Part shown: positions 25,643 to 33,890 of the stretch, piece by piece | Layout of the letters: the number at the start of each line of letters is the position of its first letter | Numbering within the stretch: position 1 is the stretch's first letter | NCBI GenBank assembly: GCA_003725585.1 | Contig: RJMB01000024.1 | Location: forward strand, 20,942 to 84,941 | Source of the DNA: Halostreptopolyspora alba | GTDB lineage: Bacteria; Actinomycetota; Actinomycetes; Streptosporangiales; Streptosporangiaceae | Direction of reading: 5' to 3' | Length of the DNA stretch: 64,000 nt | Position numbers and translations under genes: made by a program | The notes under the pieces: model-generated | The model's database searches: none | What the model was told of the DNA's origin: nothing | What the model saw: only the letters and a program-made list of their open reading frames with translations

Positions 25643-26644
25643 ATGACCTGGCCGGCAGTCTCGGTAGTCATGCCCATTCTGAACGAGGAACGCCATCTCG
25701 CCGGAGCCGTACGGCGCGTGCTCGCCCAGGACTACCCGGGAGAGATCCAGGTGGTGCTCGCCGTCGGCCCCTCGCGTGACCGTACGCGGGAGGTCGCCGA
25801 CGCGCTGGCGGCTGATGACGATCGCGTTACGGTGGTGGACAACCCGACCGGCCGCACCCCCTCCGCTCTCAACGCGGCGATCGCCGCCTCGACGAGTTCC
25901 ATAGTGGCGCGCGTCGACGGTCACGCCATGATGCCGGACGACTACCTGCGGGTGGCCGTGGAGACCCTGGAGGAGACCGGGGCGGACAACGTGGGTGGGA
26001 TCATGGCCGCCGAGGGCGAGACCTGGTGGGAGAGGGCCGTCGCCGCCGCCATGACCTCCAAGGTGGGGGTGGGTAACGCGCGCTTCCACACCGGAGGTGA
26101 GGGAGGCCCGGCCGACACCGTTTACCTGGGTGTGTTCCGGCGCTCGGCGCTCGACCGGGTGGAGGGCTACGACGAGGCGTTCCTGCGCGCCCAGGACTGG
26201 GAGATGAACCACCGTATCCGGCAAAGCGGTGGGGTGGTCTGGTTCCAGCCGCGGATGCGCGTCTCCTACCGTCCGCGTCGCGACGTCAGGGCGCTGGCCA
26301 ACCAGTACTTCCATTACGGGCGGTGGCGGCGCGTCGTGGCCCGCCAGCACAAGGGCACCATGAACCTGCGCTACCTGGCGCCGCCCGTGGCCGTGCTGGC
26401 GATTCTCGCGGGGACCGTGGCCGGGGTCTTGTTCTGGCCCGCTCTCCTCGTCCCGGCCAGCTACGTCGTCGCCATCGTCGCCGCGTCCGTACCGCTGGGC
26501 CGTGGCCTCGGGGTCAGGGCCAGGCTGGCGATCCCGGTGGCGCTGGCCACGATGCACATGTCATGGGGCGTTGGGTTCCTGACCAGCCCGCCCAGCCTGG
26601 GGGCCGACTCCCGTACCGTGCGTGGTCTGACCGCGCACCAGTGA
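25643..26644 (+). CDS. Family 2 glycosyltransferase with C-terminal membrane helices
   Basis: 333 residues from ATG 25643 (GAAGAG upstream). GT-A fold: 'VSVVMPILNEERHLAGAVRRV', 'ARVDGHAMMPDDYL' (where the DxD metal motif is expected), 'FRRSALDRVEGYDEAFLRAQDWEMNHRI' (acceptor/base region), and 'YFHYGRWRRVVARQH' before about three C-terminal membrane helices. It resembles ExoA-like transferases of exopolysaccharide synthesis that work on lipid-linked acceptors. Sugar and acceptor cannot be predicted. It is divergent from the LCP gene. Confidence 0.87.
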   Translation: MTWPAVSVVMPILNEERHLAGAVRRVLAQDYPGEIQVVLAVGPSRDRTREVADALAADDDRVTVVDNPTGRTPSALNAAIAASTSSIVARVDGHAMMPDDYLRVAVETLEETGADNVGGIMAAEGETWWERAVAAAMTSKVGVGNARFHTGGEGGPADTVYLGVFRRSALDRVEGYDEAFLRAQDWEMNHRIRQSGGVVWFQPRMRVSYRPRRDVRALANQYFHYGRWRRVVARQHKGTMNLRYLAPPVAVLAILAGTVAGVLFWPALLVPASYVVAIVAASVPLGRGLGVRARLAIPVALATMHMSWGVGFLTSPPSLGADSRTVRGLTAHQ

Positions 26645-26746
26645 TCCTGTCCATGTCGGGACTGTCGGTGGCCTGGCGTGTCGGTGGCCACGAGATCAAC
26701 GAGGGGACGGCCTCGCCTCGCCCCCGGGGAGAGTCGCCGGGGGGAG

Positions 26747-27502
26747 CTAACGCTCCTTGAGGGCCTCGAGCACGCCGGGGACGTCGTCGACGACCACGGC
26801 GTCCATGCCGGCGTCGGCGAACCGTGCCGCGTCGGTGGGGTCGGGGCACCAGGACACGATCTCCAGCCCGGCCCGGTGCGCCACACCGACCGTGTAGTCG
26901 ACCTCACGGCGGCCCGGACTGGGGGCGTCTCCGGACAGCCCGAACGAGCGCGCGTCGATCGCCACGATCGCGCATCCCAGGCCCGCGGCACCGGCGACCG
27001 CCTGGTCCAGCGGGTTGCGGACGAACGGCATCCAGGCGGTGGGGATCTCCGGTGCTTCGCGGTGGATCTCCACCAGCGCCGCCGGGTCGAACGAGCACAC
27101 GAACAGCCGGCGGCGCCGCGCCTCGCGCCTGAGGGCGGGCAGCAGCAGCGCCATGGTGCGCCGCGTCTCGGGGGCGGTGGCGTCCTCCATCACGGTCTTG
27201 ACGTCGACGTCGATCCCGACGTTCGGCGGGATCGCCTCGACCGCCTCCTCGAGGGTGACCACGCCGTCGTCACGGAGGTCGCCGAGCGGCAGGTCCACAA
27301 TGGCCCGGCCGTCCTCCAGGGCGGCGTCGTGCCGGATCACCAAGTGGTCGTCGGCCGTACGGCGGACATCGATCTCGACCCATGTGGCGCCGGAGTCGAC
27401 GGCCGCCCGGAAGGAGTCCGGGGTGTTCTCGGCGTTGCCGTCGACGGTGCCGCGGCCCGCGCCGCGGTGCCCGATGACCTCGGGTGCGGTGAAGACGGTC
27501 AT
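26747..27502 (-). CDS. glpQ: Glycerophosphodiester phosphodiesterase
   Basis: 251 residues, cytosolic TIM-barrel enzyme. 'VIGHRGAGRG...ENT', 'WVEIDVRRTADDHLVIRHD' and 'IDVDVKTV' supply the two catalytic histidines and metal ligands (E, D, E). It cleaves glycerophosphodiesters to glycerol phosphate and an alcohol. It overlaps the cytidylyltransferase gene by 4 bp (ATGA), so the two are translated together. Near teichoic-acid-like genes it may recycle glycerol phosphate or process a wall polymer, but there is no signal peptide, so it works inside the cell. Confidence 0.9.
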   Translation of the reverse strand: MTVFTAPEVIGHRGAGRGTVDGNAENTPDSFRAAVDSGATWVEIDVRRTADDHLVIRHDAALEDGRAIVDLPLGDLRDDGVVTLEEAVEAIPPNVGIDVDVKTVMEDATAPETRRTMALLLPALRREARRRRLFVCSFDPAALVEIHREAPEIPTAWMPFVRNPLDQAVAGAAGLGCAIVAIDARSFGLSGDAPSPGRREVDYTVGVAHRAGLEIVSWCPDPTDAARFADAGMDAVVVDDVPGVLEALKER

Positions 27503-28278
27503 GGGACCCTCGCGGCCGGCTGCCGGCGCAGCAGCATCTCGGCGACCTCGACGTCACCGGGGTTGGTGATCTTGAGGTTGGACTCGTCGCCCTCGACGAT
27601 GCGGACGGTCTCGCCGGGCAGGTAGCGCAGCACGACACCGCAGTCGTCCGTGGCCGCCAGCTCCGGATCGGCGAGGGCGCGGTCGTAGGCGCGTCGCAGG
27701 ACGTCCAGCCGGAACCCCTGGGGAGTCTGCATGCGGCGTAGCGACTCCCGCGGTGGTACCGCGCGCAGGGTCTGAGAGCCCGACGTGTCGCGCTCGACCT
27801 CGATCACGGTGTCCGCGGTCGGGACCGCTGTTCCCACCGCGCCCGCCTCGGTGAGAGCCGCCACACAGTCGGCGATGACCCGCTGGCTCACGAGGGGCCG
27901 CACCGCGTCGTGCAGCAGGACGAGGTCGCGGCCGTCGCGGGTGTCCAGTGCCCTGAGCGCGGCGGTCGAGGTCGCGGTCCGGGTGGGTCCGCCGGGCAGC
28001 ACCGCCGACACCTTCGCCAGCCCGCCGTGCTCGACCATTTCCGAGACCTCGGGAAGATGGTCCTCGACCATGAGCACGATGACGTCGTCGACGTCCGGGG
28101 CGTCGCAGAACGCGGCGATGGAGCGCTCGATGACGGCCCGTCCGGCCAGCGGCAGCAGCTGTTTGGGCCGTGCCCCGCCCATGCGGGCCCCGACACCGCC
28201 CGCCAGGACCGCGGCGGTGACACGGGGCGCCTCGGACGGGTCACCGGCCGCGGAAGCACCCGACATGGCAAACCTCAT
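27499..28278 (-). CDS. IspD/TarI-like cytidylyltransferase
   Basis: 259 residues from ATG 28278 (a second ATG is 12 nt further in). The family signature 'AAVLAGGVGARMGGARPKQLLPLAGRAVIERSI' includes the CTP loop and the catalytic Arg/Lys; 'LLHDAVRPLVS', 'TVIEV', 'RMQTPQGFRLDVL', 'TDDCGVV' and 'EGDESNLKITNPGD' also match. By sequence alone it fits 2-C-methyl-D-erythritol 4-phosphate cytidylyltransferase (IspD) or ribitol-5-phosphate cytidylyltransferase (TarI). No IspF gene is adjacent and the neighbours are glpQ and a TagGH-type exporter, so CDP-ribitol for a wall teichoic acid is a serious alternative. Confidence 0.8.
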   Translation of the reverse strand: MRFAMSGASAAGDPSEAPRVTAAVLAGGVGARMGGARPKQLLPLAGRAVIERSIAAFCDAPDVDDVIVLMVEDHLPEVSEMVEHGGLAKVSAVLPGGPTRTATSTAALRALDTRDGRDLVLLHDAVRPLVSQRVIADCVAALTEAGAVGTAVPTADTVIEVERDTSGSQTLRAVPPRESLRRMQTPQGFRLDVLRRAYDRALADPELAATDDCGVVLRYLPGETVRIVEGDESNLKITNPGDVEVAEMLLRRQPAARVP

Positions 28279-28693
28279 CTCCGTGGTCGCCCAGCGAGGA
28301 TAGAACACTGGGCGGGTAGCCTGGGCAGCTGGTCCGGATGCCCTCTCCGCTAACATCATTCGAACAATCGCCGGTTGTGGAGTAGCGGCCGCCAGCGCGG
28401 GGGTAGCCTACAGGCGCCTGGTTGGGGTTCTTCGGTCCGTAAAGAATGCCAGAATCGGGCTGAACCCGGGTTGGTGCGCGGTCGTGGGACCGCGTCTCTT
28501 CCTGAGCTACTCGGGTATCTGTGTGGACCTCAAACGGCCGTCGCACGCCCGGAGACGGTCCAGGGCGCCTGGTGTGCCGCGCCCGACGGTTCATCGCACG
28601 TGGTGGACCCGGCCGTGACCGGTGTCGGCCCGGATCGCGTGGCCTGCGCCTGCGGTCGACCATGATGACGAACGCATCCCGGAGGAGGTGGCG
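28279..28693. other. Intergenic region between divergent cytidylyltransferase and exporter operons
   Basis: About 415 bp. On the minus strand TATCCT (28301-28306) could be a -10 box for the cytidylyltransferase-glpQ operon, and the ribosome-binding site of the permease (GGAGGAGG, 28681-28688) is at the other end. No convincing coding sequence or known RNA motif is seen in between. Confidence 0.4.
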
Positions 28694-29521
28694 GTGGCGT
28701 CAAGGGCGCTGGCCGTCTGGCAGAACCGGAAGGTCGTCAGCCTTCTGGTTCGGCGCGACCTGAAGGTGAAGTATCAGCAGTCGATCCTCGGCTACGCCTG
28801 GTCGATGCTGGAGCCACTGGCGATGGCGGGGGTCTACTTCTTCGTCTTCGGCATGATCTTCCAGACCAACCGGGGGGTTCCCGGGGGTGACGACGCCCCC
28901 GGCGGGTACCTGCTGTTCCTGATTTCGGGGCTGCTCCCGTGGCTGTGGTTCAGCGGGTCACTGGGGGAGTCGCCGAGGGCGCTGATCACCCATTCCAAAC
29001 TCATCACGACCATGAAGGTGCCGCGGGAGATCTTCCCACTCGCGGGGGTCACCACGAGGTTCGTGGACTACCTGTTCACCTGGCCGGTGCTGTTGGTCTT
29101 CGTGTTCGCGCTGGGTGGGCAGACCACCTGGGAGGGCATCCTGCTGTGGCTGCCACTGGCCATCGTGGTGCAGTTCTCGTTCACACTCGGCGTGACCATG
29201 TTTCTGGCCACCATCAACGTCCTGGTGCGTGACGTCGAGCGGATCGTGCGCATCCTCAACAGGGTGCTCTTCTACGCCTCGGCGATTATCATTCCGTCGT
29301 TGATGGTGCTCGACTCGGACACCTTCCCCGAGTGGTTCAAGACGCTGTACCAGCTGAACCCGCTGTTGGGAATCTTCAAGATGCATCACACCGTTTGGTT
29401 CCCTGAGGACGCGCCGAGCGCGTTCCTCATGTCCACGACGATCGGGGGAACGGTCCTCATGCTCATCATCGGGTACACGACCTTCCGGCGTCTGGAGACG
29501 TCCGTGCTGAAGGAGTTGTGA
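28694..29521 (+). CDS. ABC-2 type polysaccharide/teichoic acid exporter, permease (TagG/Wzm type)
   Basis: 275 residues from GTG 28694, placed by GGAGGAGG 5 nt upstream. About six membrane helices begin after 'LLVRRDLKVKYQQSILGYAWSMLEPL', the conserved N-terminal motif of Wzm/TagG permeases; 'YQLNPLLGIFKMHH' near the C-terminus is also typical. Together with the ATPase directly downstream (1-nt overlap, TGATG) it should export an undecaprenyl-linked glycopolymer across the membrane. This transporter is the strongest pointer to a wall teichoic-acid-like product. Confidence 0.92.
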   Translation: MASRALAVWQNRKVVSLLVRRDLKVKYQQSILGYAWSMLEPLAMAGVYFFVFGMIFQTNRGVPGGDDAPGGYLLFLISGLLPWLWFSGSLGESPRALITHSKLITTMKVPREIFPLAGVTTRFVDYLFTWPVLLVFVFALGGQTTWEGILLWLPLAIVVQFSFTLGVTMFLATINVLVRDVERIVRILNRVLFYASAIIIPSLMVLDSDTFPEWFKTLYQLNPLLGIFKMHHTVWFPEDAPSAFLMSTTIGGTVLMLIIGYTTFRRLETSVLKEL

Positions 29522-30357
29522 TGGCGCAGCCCGTCATCGAGGCCAAGGGGCTTGGCGTCAAGTTCGCGGTGAACCGGAGACGCAAACGCAGCCTCCGGGA
29601 GATGTTCATCCACGGCACCAAGCGCGACCCCAACGCCGGATCGACCGACTTCTGGCCGCTGCGCGACGTCTCCTTCGAGATCGGCGAGGGCGAGTGCGTC
29701 GGCATCGTGGGCAAGAACGGCACCGGTAAGTCAACGCTGCTCAAGCTGATCGCCGGGGTCCTCATCCCGGACGAGGGCGAGGTCACCGTCCACGGCAAGG
29801 TAGCCCCCCTGCTGGAGCTGCGGGCCGGGTTCAACGACCAGCTCACCGGTCGTGAGAACGTCAACCTCGTCGGGTCGCTGCACGGCATGACGCCCCAACA
29901 GCTCGAGGACCGGTTCGAGCAGATCGTGGATTTCGCCGAGATCGAGGAGAGGTTCATCGACACACCCGTGCGGCACTACTCCAGCGGTATGAAGGTGCGG
30001 CTCGGGTTCGCGCTGATCTCGCAGCTGGAGCACCCAGTCATGCTGGTCGACGAGGTGCTCGCCGTCGGCGACAAGAGCTTCAAGCGCAAGTGCTACGAGG
30101 CCATTGACCGGATGCTGGAGAACAACCGCACGATGGTTCTCGTGTCCCACAACGAGGGCGACCTACGGCGGTTCTGTGGCCGGGGGCTCTACATCAAGGA
30201 CGGGCTCCTGGCGCTCGACACCGACATCGAGAGCGCTCTCTCGGCCTACAACGAGGACACTCAGGCCGAGATCGACGCCCGCAAGAACAACAAGAACAAG
30301 AAGAAAAAGAACAACAACGACAACAACGACGACGACGGGGACGAGAAGGCCGCCTGA
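29521..30357 (+). CDS. ABC polysaccharide/teichoic acid exporter, ATP-binding protein (TagH/Wzt type)
   Basis: 278 residues from ATG 29521. Walker A 'GKNGTGKSTLLKLIAGV', signature 'YSSGMKVRLGFA', Walker B 'VMLVDEVLAVGD', and the N-terminal 'FWPLRDVSFEIGEGECVGIVG' are typical of the exporter subclass. There is no C-terminal carbohydrate-binding domain as in long Wzt proteins; instead, the last 24 residues are nearly all Asn, Lys and Asp, encoded by an A-rich tract (30283-30350) unlike the rest of the gene. It is translationally coupled to the permease. Confidence 0.93.
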   Translation: MAQPVIEAKGLGVKFAVNRRRKRSLREMFIHGTKRDPNAGSTDFWPLRDVSFEIGEGECVGIVGKNGTGKSTLLKLIAGVLIPDEGEVTVHGKVAPLLELRAGFNDQLTGRENVNLVGSLHGMTPQQLEDRFEQIVDFAEIEERFIDTPVRHYSSGMKVRLGFALISQLEHPVMLVDEVLAVGDKSFKRKCYEAIDRMLENNRTMVLVSHNEGDLRRFCGRGLYIKDGLLALDTDIESALSAYNEDTQAEIDARKNNKNKKKKNNNDNNDDDGDEKAA

Positions 30358-30478
30358 CCCGCGTCGCCACCGGCCGCGCGTTTGGAACGTACTCAACGCG
30401 CCGGGTGTGTCGATAATTGCCGTACGCCAGCTTCTGGGTGATCGTTCAGCGTAGGAGGCGTACGGGAGGGACACGGCC

Positions 30479-31435
30479 GTGGCGAAGGTCCGGGAGTACG
30501 CCGTTCGTGTGGCGAACGCCGTCCTGCGCCCGGTGAGCAGGAGTGCCGCACGCTGGGCCGCGCGCGCGTCGTTGAGCCGGGCGGGGCTCGCCCGGATCGG
30601 CCTGGTCCTCGCGGTTCTCGCCGCGGTGTGGTTCACCGAGGGTGGGCTACGCGGTGCCCTGGTGGGATCGCTGCTGTTGGGCGCCGTGCTGTTCACCGAC
30701 ACCGTGGCCGCGGACCTGGAAGGGGAGCGCGGCGACGCGCTGGCCGGCTGGCTGGCGCTGCTGCTGTCGCGCCTGCGTGAGTACGTGGTCTACGCCGGAC
30801 TGGCCATAGGTGGGGTCGTCACCGGGGTGCCGGACGCGTGGACGTGGGCCGCGGGGGCGCTCGTCACGCTCGCCCTGTACGAGTCGGTCGCCACGGCGCG
30901 GCTCGCGTCCGGCGCGCGCGACACCGGTGCCCCGTCGGCGCCGCCGGTCCCACGGCCCCACGACTCACCCATAGCCGCCATGGATCCCAGCCGCCCCAAG
31001 GGCGGCCCCGAGCCCAGTGACCCGGCCCTGACCGCGAAGCTGCTCGGTGACGCGCCACAGCAGCCGGTTGGGGAGACGGAGCCAACCGGGCCCATCCGGA
31101 TCCGCACCACCCCGAAGAGCACGGTCGACGCGGCGAAGTGGCAGGAAGGGCGGCGCCGGGCACTGCGCGGGTTGGGGCTCACCGAGTCCACGCCCGAGGG
31201 GGGCGCCTATCCCGCGGTTCGAGGACCGGCACGGCTTTGGCGGCCGTGGGCGCCGCGGATACCGCGGTTACCGCGGGTGCGCGTCCCGTACTCGCAGGCG
31301 GCGCGCTTCGCCGTGATCGCCCTGACAATAACGATTTGGGACACTCGAGTGACGTTTGTCGCGCTGATCACCGGAGGTCTCATAGCGCTCTGTGGCGCGC
31401 TCGCGCCCCCGTCCGCCCGCGACACGGTGAGGTAG
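30479..31435 (+). CDS. Membrane protein resembling a degenerate CDP-alcohol phosphotransferase domain
   Basis: 318 residues, GTG start with GGGAGGG 8 nt upstream. Membrane helices occupy about 38-130, a Pro-rich soluble loop follows, and two helices lie near the end ('FAVIALTITIWDTRVTFVALITGG'). The segment 'LAGWLALLLSRLREYVVYAGLAIGG' looks like the second half of a CDP-alcohol phosphotransferase site (G-x3-D-x3-D, often followed by KEYxxYAGLA in actinobacterial proteins), but the two Asp are Ala and Ser, and no DxxDGxxAR is present. I recall this arrangement from long proteins that carry DUF5941. It is probably inactive as a transferase; a partner or scaffold for the operon's other proteins is inference. 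Confidence 0.55.
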   Translation: MAKVREYAVRVANAVLRPVSRSAARWAARASLSRAGLARIGLVLAVLAAVWFTEGGLRGALVGSLLLGAVLFTDTVAADLEGERGDALAGWLALLLSRLREYVVYAGLAIGGVVTGVPDAWTWAAGALVTLALYESVATARLASGARDTGAPSAPPVPRPHDSPIAAMDPSRPKGGPEPSDPALTAKLLGDAPQQPVGETEPTGPIRIRTTPKSTVDAAKWQEGRRRALRGLGLTESTPEGGAYPAVRGPARLWRPWAPRIPRLPRVRVPYSQAARFAVIALTITIWDTRVTFVALITGGLIALCGALAPPSARDTVR

Positions 31436-31439
31436 CGCC

Positions 31440-32087
31440 ATGGCCACCGACGCGCCCCACACCCCAGAGCCCCGGGTTGACGTGCGTTTTCTTCGTGACG
31501 ACGGATACCTTGGCGACGGATTGGGGCGGATCGTCGCCGGCGCGGTTCCGCCATTGCTACCGATGCTGGGCGGCGTGGTGGTGACGGCGACCCTACTCGT
31601 GGCCGGTCTCGGCCAGGATTCAGGTATTACGCTGTTCGCACCGGCGGTCGCGCTGCTGCTGTCCGGGGTGGCCTCGGGGCATCCGCACGACGGGCGTCGT
31701 GACTGGATCGTCCCCCCGATCCTGCGCGGGACGGAGTACGTGTACCTGCTCGCGCTCGGTCACGGATCGGAGGTACCGGGCCCGCTGGTGTTCGTACTGG
31801 TGGCCGCGGTCGCAGTGCACCACCGCGATGCCGTGTGCAGGACACACTGCGGTGTGCGTCCGCCCACCCGGGCCATCCGGGCACGGCTCGGCTGGGACGG
31901 GCGAATGCTGCTCGTCGCTCTAGGCGGTGTTCTGGGCTGGCTACCCTTCGCCTACGGCGCGCTTGCGAGCTACCTCGTGGTGCTGCTGGTCTGGGACGCC
32001 TGGACCAGCTGGCTCGCGGCCCCCGTGGCGACGGTGACACTCGACTCACGAAACGAACTGGGAGGCGTGGACGCCTCCACAACATAA
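31440..32087 (+). CDS. DUF5941-like membrane protein
   Basis: 215 residues, ATG 5 nt after the previous stop. 'VRFLRDDGYLGDGLGRIVAG' leads into five to six membrane helices; the middle contains 'SGHPHDGRRDWIVPPILRGTEYVYLLAL' and 'VHHRDAVCRTHCG', which I recognise from the DUF5941 region of larger actinomycete proteins that also carry CDP-alcohol transferase and nucleotidyltransferase parts. Here the region is a separate gene, possibly because of gene fission. No catalytic residues are evident. The operon position links it to the CDP-alcohol pathway downstream. Confidence 0.55.
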   Translation: MATDAPHTPEPRVDVRFLRDDGYLGDGLGRIVAGAVPPLLPMLGGVVVTATLLVAGLGQDSGITLFAPAVALLLSGVASGHPHDGRRDWIVPPILRGTEYVYLLALGHGSEVPGPLVFVLVAAVAVHHRDAVCRTHCGVRPPTRAIRARLGWDGRMLLVALGGVLGWLPFAYGALASYLVVLLVWDAWTSWLAAPVATVTLDSRNELGGVDASTT

Positions 32088-32103
32088 GGAGGAAGGCGCC
32101 TAC

Positions 32104-32835
32104 ATGCTCGGGATGGTTCTTGCCGCGGGAGCGGGCCGCCGACTACGCCCATACACCGACACCCTGCCGAAGGCGTTGGTGCCGGTCGATGGTGACACCA
32201 CCATCATGGACATCTCGCTGCGCAACCTCGCGGCGGCCGGACTGACCGACATCGTGGTCGTCGTCGGCTACCGCGCCGAAGCGGTGGAGGAGCGCAAGGA
32301 GACGCTGGAGCGCAGGTACGGCGTCACGCTGACACTGACCCACAACGACAGGGCCGAGGAGTGGAACAACGCCTACTCCCTGTGGACGGCTCGCGAGTAC
32401 TTCTCCGAAGGCGTCCTCCTCGTCAACGGCGACACTGTGCACCCCTCGAGTGTGGAAGAGACTCTACTCGCCGCACGGGGACCGGAACTGCTCCTCGCGG
32501 TGGACAACGTCAAAACGCTCGCTGACGAGGAGATGAAGGTAACCCTGGACGAGTCCGGGCACCTGAGCCACATCACCAAGCTCATGGATCCGGGCATCGC
32601 GGCCGGCGAGTACATCGGCGCGACCCTCATCGAGGGGCACGTGGGCGACCGGCTCGCGGACGCGTTGCGGGCCACGTGGGAGCGCGATCCCCAGCTCTAC
32701 TACGAGGACGGGTTCCAGGAGCTGGTGAACCGGGGTGGCAAGGTCGCGGTCGCGCCGATCGGAAAGGTCGACTGGGTGGAGGTCGACGACCACGACGACC
32801 TGAGCCGCGCGAGGGAGATCGCATGCCACTACTAG
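32104..32835 (+). CDS. Sugar-phosphate/alcohol-phosphate nucleotidyltransferase (LicC/IPCT-like)
   Basis: 243 residues, AAGGAGG before the ATG. The signature 'MVLAAGAGRRLRPYTDTLPKALVPV' gives the nucleotide loop and catalytic K23; 'WNNAYSLWTAREYF' (88-93) and 'LLVNGDTVH' (metal Asp 110) resemble phosphocholine cytidylyltransferase LicC and inositol-1-phosphate cytidylyltransferase. It probably makes a CDP-alcohol for the CDP-alcohol phosphotransferase two genes downstream. The gene between encodes a glycerol-1-phosphate-dehydrogenase-like enzyme, so glycerol-1-phosphate is a reasonable substrate; inositol phosphate and choline phosphate are alternatives. Confidence 0.8.
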   Translation: MLGMVLAAGAGRRLRPYTDTLPKALVPVDGDTTIMDISLRNLAAAGLTDIVVVVGYRAEAVEERKETLERRYGVTLTLTHNDRAEEWNNAYSLWTAREYFSEGVLLVNGDTVHPSSVEETLLAARGPELLLAVDNVKTLADEEMKVTLDESGHLSHITKLMDPGIAAGEYIGATLIEGHVGDRLADALRATWERDPQLYYEDGFQELVNRGGKVAVAPIGKVDWVEVDDHDDLSRAREIACHY

Positions 32836-33890
32836 CCCGAATGATCAATTCTCCCCTCGCGATCGACGTTCGACGCGGTGCCATCGCCTCCCTCGGCACG
32901 GTGCTCGCGGACCGCCGCATCGCCAACGAGGGCCGCATCGCGGTCGCGGTCGGTCCCGGCCAGGGGGCCCAGATCGTGGCCTCGCTCGACCTGCCCCACT
33001 GCGAGGTCTTCCAGGTCGACGGCGGAAGTGTCGACATCGCCACCGAGCTCGGGAAGAAGCTCCGCTCCGGCGCCTACGAGGCGGTGGCCGGTATCGGTGG
33101 CGGAAAGACCATCGACGTCACCAAGTTCGCCGCCTCCATGGCGGGAATCCCCATGGTGGCCGTGGCCACCAACCTCTCCCATGACGGCATCGCCTCACCC
33201 GTCAGCTCGCTCGAGCACGAGAGCGGAAAGGGCTCCTACGGTGTCACTATGCCGACCGCGGTGGTCGTCGACGTCGATTACGTCCGGGCCGCGCCCCAGC
33301 GTCTGGTGCGCTCCGGGATCGGTGACGCCGTGAGTAACCTCTCCGCCATCGCGGACTGGGAGCTCGCCGGGCGTGAGCAGGGCGAGCCCGTCGACGGCAT
33401 GGCGGTCACCTTCGCCCGGGTCGCTGCCGAGGCCATCGTGCACCGGCAGGACTCGGTGGACTCCCAGTCGTTCCTCACGGCGTTGGCCGAGGCGCTGGTG
33501 CTGTCCGGGATGGCGATGTCCGTGGCCGGCTCCAGCCGTCCGGCGAGCGGTGCCTGCCACGAGATCCTGCACGCGGTCGACCAGCTCTATCCGGGAACCA
33601 GCAACCATGGCGAGCTCGCCGGTATCGGCGCGCTCTTCGCCTACTTCCTGCGCACGCGTTACCAGGGCGCGGAGGAGGAACCGGTGCGTGAGATCCGGGC
33701 GTGCCTGCTCCGCAACGGGCTGCCCCTCGTTCCCGGCGACATCGGGTTGGACGACGACCAGTTCGCGAGAGCTGTGTCCCGCGCCCCAGCTACCCGCCCG
33801 GGCCGCTACACGGTGCTGGAGCACCTGAACCTGACCGACGACGAGATTCGGCGGAGTGTCAGTGAGTATGTCCAAACCGTCGGTCACTGA
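32823..33890 (+). CDS. Iron-containing alcohol dehydrogenase family, glycerol-1-phosphate dehydrogenase-like
   Basis: 355 residues; starts 13 nt before the end of the previous gene with GAGGGAG upstream. The NAD(P) loop is 'AGIGGGKTIDVTKFAA' (GGGKTID 92-98), 'TNLSHDGIASPVSS' follows, and the metal ligands are D168 (SGIGDAVSN), H246 (SGACHEILH) and H262 (SNHGELAG). This is the pattern of archaeal EgsA and Bacillus AraM, which reduce dihydroxyacetone phosphate to sn-glycerol-1-phosphate, rather than of glycerol dehydrogenase. Bacteria normally use glycerol-3-phosphate, so a G1P-forming enzyme inside a CDP-alcohol operon is striking. Substrate assignment needs assay. Confidence 0.8.
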   Translation: MPLLARMINSPLAIDVRRGAIASLGTVLADRRIANEGRIAVAVGPGQGAQIVASLDLPHCEVFQVDGGSVDIATELGKKLRSGAYEAVAGIGGGKTIDVTKFAASMAGIPMVAVATNLSHDGIASPVSSLEHESGKGSYGVTMPTAVVVDVDYVRAAPQRLVRSGIGDAVSNLSAIADWELAGREQGEPVDGMAVTFARVAAEAIVHRQDSVDSQSFLTALAEALVLSGMAMSVAGSSRPASGACHEILHAVDQLYPGTSNHGELAGIGALFAYFLRTRYQGAEEEPVREIRACLLRNGLPLVPGDIGLDDDQFARAVSRAPATRPGRYTVLEHLNLTDDEIRRSVSEYVQTVGH

